Virus record (IMG/VR): IMGVR_UViG_3300021371_000109
Location: 1 to 22,235 of that record
Source of the DNA: a virus
Direction: 5' to 3' (one strand)
Length of the DNA stretch: 22,235 nucleotides
This document shows positions 1 to 7,511 of the stretch, in pieces. Both the position numbers and the translations under genes were made by a program. The notes beneath the pieces are model-generated. The model saw only the letters and a program-made list of their open reading frames with translations. It made no database searches and was not told the origin of the DNA. How positions within the stretch are numbered: the first letter of the stretch is position 1; each line of letters opens with the position of its first letter.

Positions 1-85
1 ATTCAATTGCTGGATTTTCAACAACAGAAATAGCTTCTACTCCTATTGCTTCGTCATCATCTAAAATAAGTTCTATTATTTTCAT
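1..85 (-). CDS. N-terminus of an XkdF-like phage protein (partial)
   Basis: Only the first 28 codons are in the window; the frame is still open at position 1. The start ATG is at 85-83, about 37 bases after the tape-measure stop. The visible residues include a short acidic beta-strand-like start (MKIIELILDDDEAIGVEAIS) followed by VVENPAIE. From memory, this 'I-S-x-V-x-x-P-A-I-E' opening is typical of Bacteroidetes phage proteins annotated as XkdF-like prohead proteases or portal-associated proteins. That identification rests on about 15 residues and is an inference. If correct, head genes follow the tail genes in this phage. It is probably co-transcribed with the tail operon upstream. Confidence 0.45.
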   Translation of the reverse strand, partial: MKIIELILDDDEAIGVEAISVVENPAIE

Positions 86-121
86 AATTATATAATATTT
101 TTTTAGTGTTATTTTATATTT

Positions 122-1915
122 TTAACCTCCTATACTTGCATCTTCAATTATATTTCTATCTAATTCTTGTGCAGTTGATACTTCACTTGAAACTACAAAT
201 GCTTGTATTGGTTGTTGTGATTGTCCACCAATAGCTGATGCTAATTGATTCGTACCACTTGCACCAACTATATTAAATGCTGGAGGAATACTAGCTGCCA
301 CTGTTGGAGGTGCAGCAATTTTTGGACTAGTTTCTGAAACACCTAACTTTGATGTAGCTTGTTTAGATGCTTTCATCGCACCTCTTATAGCTGATACAAT
401 ACCTACTGCTTGTGCTGCATATCCTAGTATTAAAGGAATGTTAGCTGGGAAAGGTGCTGCCGATGCTGCTTTAGCTGCTCCAGAAGAAACATCTACTCCA
501 GCTTCTGCTGATTTTACAACAGTTTTAGTTGCTGATTGTTTAGCAGAAAACAAAGTACCTTTCATCTCCATTATCATTTCTCTAGCTTGTAATAATTGTT
601 TTGCTATAAGAATTGCTTTTCCTAATCTTGATTCAGCACCAGCTATCGTAATTGCATCTTGAAATGCTTTTTCTTTTGCAACAGTTTTTTCTTGTTCTAA
701 TTGTATTTCCCTCTGTGCTCTTAATTCATCATCTTTTAATTTTTGGTCTTTTCTTTGTTTCTCTTGTAAATCTTTTTCTTTTTGTTTTTCCTCTTTTTCT
801 TTTTCTTCTTCTGCTTTTCTAGCTTTTTCCTCATCATCAATAGCTTTTAGTCTTGCAACTTCTTCCCTTTTTGCTGCAACAATTTGACTTGTAACTAATT
901 TTTGTTTAGTTAGTCTAGCAGTTTCTAAATCAATTAATTTAGCTTTTAAATTAGCTTCATCATCTAAATCTTGTTTTGTTGATTTTGATAAAGCATTTTC
1001 AGCAACTTTAGCTTCAAACCTTAATCTTGCTGATTCTATTTCTTTTTTAGTAATTTCTTCTTCTATTTTACCAGCTTCTTCTAAAAAATTTATTCTCTCT
1101 TGTGCAGTGAACTTTTCTTTGTTAGCTGCTTTATCAAGTAATTCAGCTCTATCTCTATTTGCTTTTGCTCTTTCTATTATTAAACCTCTTTCTAATTTAT
1201 CAGCTTTAGCTCTTTGGTCTGCTATTTGTCCAGCAATTTTTGCTTCTTCTTTTAATTCCTTTACAAATCCTTTAGTAGCTTCTGTAACTTTATCAATACT
1301 ATTTTTTACACCAGTTAAAGAATCAACATAAGAACTACCAGCTTTTTTAGCATCCTCTAAAGCACCTTTAAAATCCCCACTAAATACCTTTTTAAATGCA
1401 CTACCTAAAAACCCAAGTGTATCAATAATAGCATTAAATCTATTTGTAATATTCTCTACAATTAAATTCTTGAAATCTATTAATGCTTGTTTAGGGTTTG
1501 TAAAAGCATTGATTATACCTTCCCCTAAATTAGCTAATATATCAACAAGATTACCAGTTACAGAACCAATAATACCCATTAATTTAGCAAACTTATTTTG
1601 CCCTTCTTCAGAGCTTGTAAAAGCAGTTCTTAAAGCAACAAGACCAATTACTAATGCCCCTATTCCAGTTCCAATAATAGCAACCCTTAAACTTTTAAAC
1701 CCAGTAGTTAATCCTTTAATAGATTTGCCAAAGTTTTTTATTTTAGAAACTGCACCACCACTAAAACTATCTAATGTGCTTGTTGCATCTTCTAAAGATT
1801 TATTAGTGTCTTTTACTTCTTTATTGGTAGTTTTTAGTTCTTTGTTTAACTTCTCTACTTCTTTAATACCTTTATTAGATTTTACCTCTAAATCTACTAC
1901 TATCTTTTTGCCCAT
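122..1915 (-). CDS. Tail tape measure protein
   Basis: This 597-residue protein has the architecture of a siphovirus tape measure protein, which sets tail length inside the tail tube and helps DNA entry. Residues 1-60 are Lys/Glu-rich and coil-like. Residues about 77-99 are a Gly/Ile/Val/Leu-rich hydrophobic stretch. Residues about 215-430 are a long charged helix with dense K/E/Q content, strongest around 360-420. A second hydrophobic, Ala/Gly-rich patch lies near 480-515, followed by a Ser/Pro/Ala-rich C-terminus. It is short for a tape measure, which would predict a short tail if length scales as usual. The ATG lies 14 bases inside the preceding small ORF, so expression is probably coupled. 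The position after the tail-tip-like genes agrees with a tail role. No lysozyme or peptidase motif was noticed. Confidence 0.8.
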   Translation of the reverse strand: MGKKIVVDLEVKSNKGIKEVEKLNKELKTTNKEVKDTNKSLEDATSTLDSFSGGAVSKIKNFGKSIKGLTTGFKSLRVAIIGTGIGALVIGLVALRTAFTSSEEGQNKFAKLMGIIGSVTGNLVDILANLGEGIINAFTNPKQALIDFKNLIVENITNRFNAIIDTLGFLGSAFKKVFSGDFKGALEDAKKAGSSYVDSLTGVKNSIDKVTEATKGFVKELKEEAKIAGQIADQRAKADKLERGLIIERAKANRDRAELLDKAANKEKFTAQERINFLEEAGKIEEEITKKEIESARLRFEAKVAENALSKSTKQDLDDEANLKAKLIDLETARLTKQKLVTSQIVAAKREEVARLKAIDDEEKARKAEEEKEKEEKQKEKDLQEKQRKDQKLKDDELRAQREIQLEQEKTVAKEKAFQDAITIAGAESRLGKAILIAKQLLQAREMIMEMKGTLFSAKQSATKTVVKSAEAGVDVSSGAAKAASAAPFPANIPLILGYAAQAVGIVSAIRGAMKASKQATSKLGVSETSPKIAAPPTVAASIPPAFNIVGASGTNQLASAIGGQSQQPIQAFVVSSEVSTAQELDRNIIEDASIGG

Positions 1916-2046
1916 TTTATTTCTTGTTTTTGTCTTTTAAATACTTCTTTAAAACTATCTGGAAACTTATTTTTTCCTTTTGCTATTTGTACAATCTCTG
2001 CATTGCAATCTGTATCTTTCAACAATTCTAATATTTCTTTTATCAT
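1900..2046 (-). CDS. Small 48-residue ORF between the FN3 tail protein and tape measure genes
   Basis: ATG at 2046-2044 shares one base with the TAA stop of the upstream 813-residue gene (TAATG), and its TAG stop lies 16 bases inside the tape measure gene. The product begins MIKEILELLKDTDCNAEIVQ and is Lys/Glu-rich, apparently helical, with one Cys and no hydrophobic segment. The exact fit between two structural genes, with overlaps at both ends, argues that it is translated. I do not recognise the family. It could be a small tail-assembly factor or simply a coupling cistron. Confidence 0.6.
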   Translation of the reverse strand: MIKEILELLKDTDCNAEIVQIAKGKNKFPDSFKEVFKRQKQEIKWAKR

Positions 2047-4487
2047 TATGGTAATGTATTAACTACTAATGCACCAGATGGTGTTGATTCATTTAATAAA
2101 ATATCAAATGCAACTACTGTTATTGAATATGATGTTGATGGACTTAAACCAGTAATGTCATCTGAATAAGTTGTTTGTAAAGGTTGTGCCATTGAACCAC
2201 CAACTGCTACACCATTCGCATAAACAACATAATAAGACATTGTAATGCCATCTGGAGATGTGCTTGGATTCCAAGTAACAGTAAATGATGTACTTGTTAT
2301 ATTTGATGCAACTAATCCAGTAACTTGTGTTGGAGTATTACCAGTTGATGTTAATATTGATGTAACGTCATTTAATAATTCAAAGTCTGATTTACCAGTT
2401 TTTAAATTAGTTTTTATTGAGTTTATTCTATAAGCATTATTACCGAATTTTACTAAATCATTTAACTTTAAATTATAATAAAGACCAAATGGTAAATAAG
2501 CACTTACTTTTGTTATTCTTCTTCTTGCATTAAAAACATCTTGAATATAAGTCTTATAATTAGTTTCAAATAAACTATCTGTAAAAGCTAAAGGGTCTAC
2601 TGCTGGTTGATTTGCTTGATACTCGTTTATCTCATTACCAAAATGTATATTAGATTTACTTGCAGTTGATGTTAAAGCAAGAGCATTTGATGGGATAAAG
2701 TAATCTGTAATATCTTCAATATCACTTGTTTCTGTATCTCTTATTCTTATTGACGTTGATGATGATTGTCTAATAGGGTAAAATAATAAAGGAGAACCAA
2801 AATAAGGCTCTTGATTGTCGTCTACAAAGTAACCCCATTGAACGCTAGTCGCACTACCACCATCTACATCGTAAAGTCTTTCATATTGTAAATGTTCAAA
2901 AGGTAATTCTACTTTATAAGATTTACTTGGTGCATCAAATATATCTGAATTTAAACTATAAGATAAAGACCCCCATTTTTGATTGTTTAACTGCTCAAAT
3001 TGTTTTGCTAAAAAAGTTCCTAAACCTTTGTATGTAAAATCAATGTGTTTAAAAGGTAATGCTACATCAACAGTTGAATTTTCTGTATCTATGTATTTAG
3101 TTATATCAATTGGTGTTGTTGAGCCAGATGCATAATAACTATCTAAAGTCTTTACAACAATAACTCCATCATTGTCTACATAAGCAGTTAAATTAAACAT
3201 TTTAAAAAGACCAGTTAAAAAATCTATAATAGTCATTTTAGGCATCTGCTCTTGAATATTAAATTCAGTAAATGCAGTTGTAGCAAATGGAGATGCATTT
3301 GAATAAACCATTTGTCCATTTTGTCCAAAACCTAAACCTCCTTGTGTCCAAGATACAGTCCATTGAATACTACCAGCAGCAAAAGTCATATTTGTTGATG
3401 ATGCAATTTGTACTGTGTATGTACTATTATTAAAAGGTACTATTATTAATTGTTTTGCTCCAGTACCAGTTGTTTCTCCTACTATTGTTGAACCATCTTT
3501 GATAACTCTAATTGTATATGCATCTGATGTATTTGGAGGTGTTACATTTAAATTTAAAAAAGATATACTATAAGGAGATTGAGCAGTTAATGCTAAAACA
3601 CCATTTAAAACATTTGATGTTGATGGCTGACAATTAGTAGTTGGTACACAAACTGTTGTTCCTAATTCTGTTACTTGTGTAAAGTTTTGTATTACTTGTG
3701 CTGGTGCATCTACGTGTCCTTTCTTTCTATGCAACCACAAAAACAAATTATCAAATTCTTCATTTGTATCATCATTGAAAAAGTCATCTGAAAAGGTTAA
3801 TGTTTGACCACCAAGAAAAGATTCTGATTGAATAGCATCTATTATAGCTTGTACTTTAATTGCATACTTAAACTGATTCCATTCAACACCATTTTGATTG
3901 TGTGTGCCAGTTCCGTGATGTGATATATTTCTTATTCCTAAATCTGGATTAGGAGGAAAATTAACGTGGCTAGAACTGTCGTAAATTAATCTGTTTGTAT
4001 GTGTGATTAAAGGCACTATAATATTACCATTTTCTTGTGCATTTTGTAGTGCATCATTAACATCATTAAAACTATAAATTTGATTATAGTCATTTAATTT
4101 TTGTAAAGATGATAACTGGCTATCAGCAAGAACATCTTTTAGATTTATAGTGTTTCCAAAAAAAGTAATATTGTATGTATGAGGTACGTTATTCTTTAAC
4201 TTAACACCATTTAGTTTTATCAACCCCTCTTTAAAAGAAAGATTGTTTAATTCTAATGTTGATTGTTTTTTAATTCTTGCATCGTAACCTTCTGCAATAC
4301 TAAAATTATAATAGTGTTTAAATATTTTATTATTTGTTTTTGATGCTGGTATTGCAAACGTTCTTGTAAATTCAGTAAATATTTTACTGATGTCTTTTAC
4401 GTTTTGAATAGATTGCGTTAACACAACACTTTCATCTTCAAATAAATCTAGTCTTTGACCTTCTATGTATAGTTGTATTTTTTGCAT
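2046..4487 (-). CDS. Large tail protein with C-terminal fibronectin type III domain
   Basis: This 813-residue protein lies directly upstream of the tape measure region and begins with a beta-strand-rich segment (MQKIQLYIEGQRLDLFEDES). Residues 1 to about 135 resemble the N-terminal part of large tail proteins seen in other Bacteroidetes phages, as far as I can recall. The middle is beta-rich and Ser/Thr/Asn-rich. Residues about 718-813 form a recognisable fibronectin type III domain: a VTGL start, a 'TSFTVTW' strand, a 'YYVVYANG' strand, 'ITGLSPSTSYSITVVAFD', and a final strand ending in NTLP. FN3 domains on phage virions are generally thought to aid weak surface binding. The likely location is the tail tip or baseplate, or possibly a side-tail structure. 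The gene abuts the upstream gene: its ATG begins one base after that stop. Confidence 0.7.
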   Translation of the reverse strand: MQKIQLYIEGQRLDLFEDESVVLTQSIQNVKDISKIFTEFTRTFAIPASKTNNKIFKHYYNFSIAEGYDARIKKQSTLELNNLSFKEGLIKLNGVKLKNNVPHTYNITFFGNTINLKDVLADSQLSSLQKLNDYNQIYSFNDVNDALQNAQENGNIIVPLITHTNRLIYDSSSHVNFPPNPDLGIRNISHHGTGTHNQNGVEWNQFKYAIKVQAIIDAIQSESFLGGQTLTFSDDFFNDDTNEEFDNLFLWLHRKKGHVDAPAQVIQNFTQVTELGTTVCVPTTNCQPSTSNVLNGVLALTAQSPYSISFLNLNVTPPNTSDAYTIRVIKDGSTIVGETTGTGAKQLIIVPFNNSTYTVQIASSTNMTFAAGSIQWTVSWTQGGLGFGQNGQMVYSNASPFATTAFTEFNIQEQMPKMTIIDFLTGLFKMFNLTAYVDNDGVIVVKTLDSYYASGSTTPIDITKYIDTENSTVDVALPFKHIDFTYKGLGTFLAKQFEQLNNQKWGSLSYSLNSDIFDAPSKSYKVELPFEHLQYERLYDVDGGSATSVQWGYFVDDNQEPYFGSPLLFYPIRQSSSTSIRIRDTETSDIEDITDYFIPSNALALTSTASKSNIHFGNEINEYQANQPAVDPLAFTDSLFETNYKTYIQDVFNARRRITKVSAYLPFGLYYNLKLNDLVKFGNNAYRINSIKTNLKTGKSDFELLNDVTSILTSTGNTPTQVTGLVASNITSTSFTVTWNPSTSPDGITMSYYVVYANGVAVGGSMAQPLQTTYSDDITGLSPSTSYSITVVAFDILLNESTPSGALVVNTLP

Positions 4488-5657
4488 TTACCTTATGTCA
4501 TTTAAAACACTGTAAGAATTTTCAAACTCAATTGTGTATTCAACTAATTTATCATTTAAGCTAGTCTTATATGTAATATCACTTGTCTTTATATTTATTG
4601 GTAATACTTGTTCGTCTGTATTTGTTAAGTTTGTTATCCATACTTTTTCAGATAACATTAATTGTTTAAATACCTCGTTGTAGGATTCACTTAAAAAGCC
4701 ACTGCTTAACGTCATTGATTCGTTTGCAGTAATGTTAAAATCTCTTTTTGTGTGTACACTTGTATCGTATTGATTAGTATAAGTTAAAGTATTTGCTTTA
4801 TAACTTTCTCTTTTAGTAGTCATTTGCTCGACTTTCTTTTTAAAGAAATAGATGTCTTGCAATACACCAAACTTGTTTACAAATGTTATTTTCTTTGGCT
4901 CGTATTTACATTCCTCAATAGTTTTTACTTTTATAATATCAAGTGTGCCATCAGTATTTCCAATATGTATAGCATCTACTTTACCAATACTTAAAGTATC
5001 TAAATATTGTGATATACACTTATTATCTTCAAATACACCAAGATAATTACTAGCTACTCTTGACTTAAACGAATCTCGTTCGCTCTTTCCATTTATACTA
5101 ATATGTGCTACTTGGTCTGTGGTATTTAAAGAATTATCTGTATTAACATAAGTACCAACAACTTCTCCATCTCTTAAAAAAGCAATACTGATATCTGTTC
5201 CAATATAAACTGGTATTCTGTAAACATTATCATCTAGTGCAAACACTTCTCTGTTTGTCATTAAAACATTTTTACCAGTATAAGAATAGTAACTACCTTC
5301 TTCAAAATAAGAATAACCATCTAATGCTAAATCAATTGATGTTGCTTGTTGTAATTGACCTCCGTTTGAATCAAAAGATGTCTTTATAATCCGCACCCAC
5401 TTACAAGTGTAATATTCATCAGCAGCAAAATAAAAACCAAAAAAAGGTACATCTAAATAATCTCTAATGAGTTCAGATATTTCAAAATTTATTCCAGTAG
5501 CATTTGGTAATATTTGTTTTCTTAAAGAATATTGAGGTGTGCCAGTATAAGCAGTATCTCTATCTCCAGTATATATTTCAATATCCAACGTAGCATAAGC
5601 CACATTTGTAACTGATGTCCTTACAAAATAGGGACTTCTTGTATTAATTATTGCCAT
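4488..5657 (-). CDS. Phage tail/structural protein, function unknown
   Basis: A 389-residue protein between a gp10-like gene and the FN3 tail gene. It is beta-rich with many Tyr, Asn and Thr residues, and has no signal peptide, transmembrane segment or catalytic motif that I can see. It begins MAIINTRSPYFVR and has a conserved-looking aromatic stretch YSYFEEGSYYSYTG near residues 134-147. Similar proteins occur at this place in other Bacteroidetes phage tail modules, so a distal tail or tail-tip role is inferred from context only. The ATG lies inside the end of the preceding gene (14-base overlap), and the next gene starts immediately after the stop. Confidence 0.6.
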   Translation of the reverse strand: MAIINTRSPYFVRTSVTNVAYATLDIEIYTGDRDTAYTGTPQYSLRKQILPNATGINFEISELIRDYLDVPFFGFYFAADEYYTCKWVRIIKTSFDSNGGQLQQATSIDLALDGYSYFEEGSYYSYTGKNVLMTNREVFALDDNVYRIPVYIGTDISIAFLRDGEVVGTYVNTDNSLNTTDQVAHISINGKSERDSFKSRVASNYLGVFEDNKCISQYLDTLSIGKVDAIHIGNTDGTLDIIKVKTIEECKYEPKKITFVNKFGVLQDIYFFKKKVEQMTTKRESYKANTLTYTNQYDTSVHTKRDFNITANESMTLSSGFLSESYNEVFKQLMLSEKVWITNLTNTDEQVLPINIKTSDITYKTSLNDKLVEYTIEFENSYSVLNDIR

Positions 5658-6153
5658 TTGTTGTAAATTTTAGTAGTTCTTCAACATCTAATTGATATGC
5701 TTTTATTATGTCTTTGTCTAAATTAGTAAATGCTTTTTTAAATGGCTTTGTAAAAAACAAACTTGGTTTAATACCATTGTTATAAATACTTCTTGCTATC
5801 ATAAATTGTAAAGACTTTCTTGATATGAATTTACCATCTTTACCTCTTACACCTTTTAAACCTTTTCTTACTATCCACTTATCCATTTTACTTGGAGGTG
5901 GCATTTTATTTGTATAGCTATAAGGTGTGTTATATTTCTTTTTTATACCACTTACACCCTTGTCTTGGAATACACCATAATCTTCCATTAAGAAACTTAA
6001 AGAGAAGCTATTTGGACTTACGTTTATATCGTAGTCTAAACTGTTATAAAGTGCTTTAGAACTATTCTTTTTACCTTTTGTTAGATTCGTTCTTGATTGC
6101 TGTATAACATACTTTGCAAATCTATTCAGCTCTTGTTGTACATTCTTTAACAT
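5644..6153 (-). CDS. HK97 gp10-like head-tail connector/tail component
   Basis: A 169-residue basic protein with features of the HK97 gp10-like family: an N-terminal helix with 'ARY/AKYVIQQSRTNL'-type residues, a Ser/Lys-rich 'TGxLxxSL'-like segment (KNSSKALYNSLDYDI, about residues 29-43), a beta strand followed by 'EDYGVFQDKGVSG' at about 57-69, and a C-terminal 'PSLFFTKPFKKAF'. The 'YGxFQDxGxxG' motif is the strongest cue. Family members act in joining heads to tails or completing the tail tube. It overlaps its neighbours by 7 and 14 bases, which suggests translational coupling within the tail operon. Confidence 0.7.
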   Translation of the reverse strand: MLKNVQQELNRFAKYVIQQSRTNLTKGKKNSSKALYNSLDYDINVSPNSFSLSFLMEDYGVFQDKGVSGIKKKYNTPYSYTNKMPPPSKMDKWIVRKGLKGVRGKDGKFISRKSLQFMIARSIYNNGIKPSLFFTKPFKKAFTNLDKDIIKAYQLDVEELLKFTTNGNN

Positions 6154-6602
6154 ATATTGATATCGTTATTTACAAGAACATCAAATGTCATTGCCCATCC
6201 AGCTAATTCATTTTCAAACCTATCATAGAAAGGTTCTAAATTTGGTGTGCCATCTAACTGATATAAATCTTGGTGTAATGTACCTCCTCTTAATACTTGT
6301 GCTAATTTATTAAGTACTGCTAATTGAGTATTTAATATGTCTTGCTCATTATCATTACCTCTAAAAATATCTACTGTTGCTTCTTTCGAAACATCAACAA
6401 TATCCATAGACAAAACAGATAAACTGAAACGTAATACATTATCTTCGTTATTTACATTATTTACTATTATGTGTGATAAAGGAAACATTGTTTGTTTACT
6501 TAAATCAATCTTTGTGATATCTCCAGTTGTTACATTATTAACGTTTACATCTGATAATAATTGATTCTTTATTGTTTCCGTTACTTGATAAAAACCCTTC
6601 AT
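6147..6602 (-). CDS. Putative tail completion/tail terminator-like protein
   Basis: A 151-residue soluble protein beginning MKGFYQVTETIKNQLLSDVN and ending in a 'GWAMTFDVLVNND'-like strand. The central part contains 'FRGNDNEQDILNTQLAVLNKLAQVL', where a polar loop leads into an amphipathic helix. The mixed alpha/beta pattern, size and place next to the gp10-like gene fit tail-completion or tail-terminator proteins, but no diagnostic motif is present. Its ATG (6602-6600) shares a base with the TAA stop of the -1 frame of the upstream chaperone gene, not with the zero-frame stop 83 bases upstream. That supports the -1 frame being translated to its end. Confidence 0.5.
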   Translation of the reverse strand: MKGFYQVTETIKNQLLSDVNVNNVTTGDITKIDLSKQTMFPLSHIIVNNVNNEDNVLRFSLSVLSMDIVDVSKEATVDIFRGNDNEQDILNTQLAVLNKLAQVLRGGTLHQDLYQLDGTPNLEPFYDRFENELAGWAMTFDVLVNNDINIC

Positions 6603-6856
6603 TAGAATTTACTTTTTATTTGTTTTGCTTCCAGCTCTGCTTTCTCTTTCATAAATGATAACATTGTAAAGCATTGATGAATATTTAATTTAGTGATATC
6701 TTCAAATCTTGTAATATCTCCGTTAGCGAGTCCATAAATTGATTGATACCAACCCCATTTGTTTCCGAAATTAGCTGCTCTTGATAAGCCTCCATCTCCG
6801 CTTGATTGTTGGAATAAAGTATCGTATGCTTCGACAGTTCCATTCCTAAATTGTAA
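6602..6856 (-). CDS. -1 frame extension of the tail chaperone (gpGT-like)
   Basis: This is the downstream part of a predicted -1 frameshift product; the whole fusion would run 7338 to 6602 and have 245 residues (161 from frame zero plus 84). After the T run the -1 frame reads LQFRNGTVEAYDTLF, later 'NKWGWYQSIYGLANGDITRF', then 'TKLNIHQCFTMLSFMKEKAE', and ends at TAA 6604-6602. The segment has no ATG, GTG or TTG before the internal ATG in 'FTMLSF', and the upstream TGA in this frame lies well before the T run. The KWGWY-containing part can therefore hardly be made without frameshifting. The Trp-rich and 'LSFMKEKAELEAK' sequence looks coding and resembles C-terminal chaperone domains in related phages as I remember them. 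The stop overlaps the next ATG, as elsewhere in this operon. Confidence 0.65.
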   Translation of the reverse strand, partial: LQFRNGTVEAYDTLFQQSSGDGGLSRAANFGNKWGWYQSIYGLANGDITRFEDITKLNIHQCFTMLSFMKEKAELEAKQIKSKF

Positions 6857-7338
6857 AAAAAAAACAAAGAACCAATTGCTGCATCTAAAGGCATATCTTT
6901 CATCTTCTCTGGATTCTCTACATTGTATTCAACTATATTGTATTTGCCAGATTTCTTTATTTTTATTTTTCTGTACAATACATTCATTGCAATGTGCATA
7001 TTGTTCCAATCACTTGCGCTACCATCCAAGTCTACATATTCTCCTAAACTCATTTCGTCCAAGTCTGGTATGAATCCATATTGAACACCATTCATTGTAA
7101 ATTGCTCTACTCTTTTTGGTGTTTGACTTAACAATTCATTCAGTATATCTATAATAGCAGTAACACTACTCATCTTTAATTTGTAGCTATCACTTAAAGG
7201 TATTCCACAAAATATTTCTATCATTTTAGCATTTAAGAAATTACCCTCTGGATTATCTTCTGCTATCTTTAAGAACTTTTGATATTGGCCTAATGTAACT
7301 TCACTTAATGATGTTGGTACGTTTATTTCAATCTTCAT
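6685..7338 (-). CDS. Tail assembly chaperone, zero-frame product
   Basis: A 217-residue soluble acidic protein starting MKIEINVPTSLSEVTLGQYQ. The N-terminal 'VPTSLSEVTLGQYQKF' segment and central 'LDEMSLGEYVDLD' resemble a Bacteroidetes phage family placed before the tail genes. I infer it to be the lambda gpG-like tail assembly chaperone from position, size and the second open frame behind it. Residues 159-161 are FFF, encoded by a run of ten T. From there a -1 frame stays open for 84 more codons and carries coding-like sequence. The zero-frame tail after the T run ('NGVGINQFMDSLTEILQDL') also looks genuine, so both frames may be used. The start is the ATG at 7338, 20 bases after the preceding small gene. 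Confidence 0.65.
   Translation of the reverse strand: MKIEINVPTSLSEVTLGQYQKFLKIAEDNPEGNFLNAKMIEIFCGIPLSDSYKLKMSSVTAIIDILNELLSQTPKRVEQFTMNGVQYGFIPDLDEMSLGEYVDLDGSASDWNNMHIAMNVLYRKIKIKKSGKYNIVEYNVENPEKMKDMPLDAAIGSLFFFYNLGMELSKHTILYSNNQAEMEAYQEQLISETNGVGINQFMDSLTEILQDLKISLN
6855..6864 (-). promoter_or_regulatory. Predicted slippery site: run of ten T in the tail chaperone gene
   Basis: The coding strand reads TTG TTT TTT TTT TAC, with ten consecutive T. The in-frame heptamer T TTT TTT fits the X XXY YYZ rule for -1 ribosomal slippage. A run this long could also cause RNA polymerase slippage. A shift here joins FFF to LQFRNG in the -1 frame. Confidence 0.6.
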
Positions 7339-7358
7339 ATATATATAATACTATTATC

Positions 7359-7511
7359 TTAATGTTTTATAAAAAAGCCTATACATTTTTCATATAGACT
7401 TGTAAGTAATAAAAACTGACTTGGTGTTTTTGGTTTCAATATTCTTATTTGCTTATTTGTTTTGTGATGTATAAAGCATTGAATAGTAGAAATCATTTCC
7501 TCATTACTCAT
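7359..7511 (-). CDS. Small 50-residue protein coupled to the terminase gene
   Basis: ATG 7511-7509 shares a base with the TAA stop of the large terminase gene (TAATG), and the ORF ends 20 bases before the chaperone start. The product begins MSNEEMISTIQCFIHHKTNK and ends with a mildly hydrophobic segment (CIGFFIKH). There are two Cys and two adjacent His but no clear zinc motif. I do not recognise the family. The coupling and good gene packing are the evidence for translation. Confidence 0.55.
   Translation of the reverse strand: MSNEEMISTIQCFIHHKTNKQIRILKPKTPSQFLLLTSLYEKCIGFFIKH

Noticed and set aside
438-1940. Plus-strand ORFs opposite the tape measure gene (438-662, 1107-1331, 1470-1940)
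   Set aside because: They are antisense shadows of a well-supported minus-strand gene; all recognisable genes in the window are on the minus strand.
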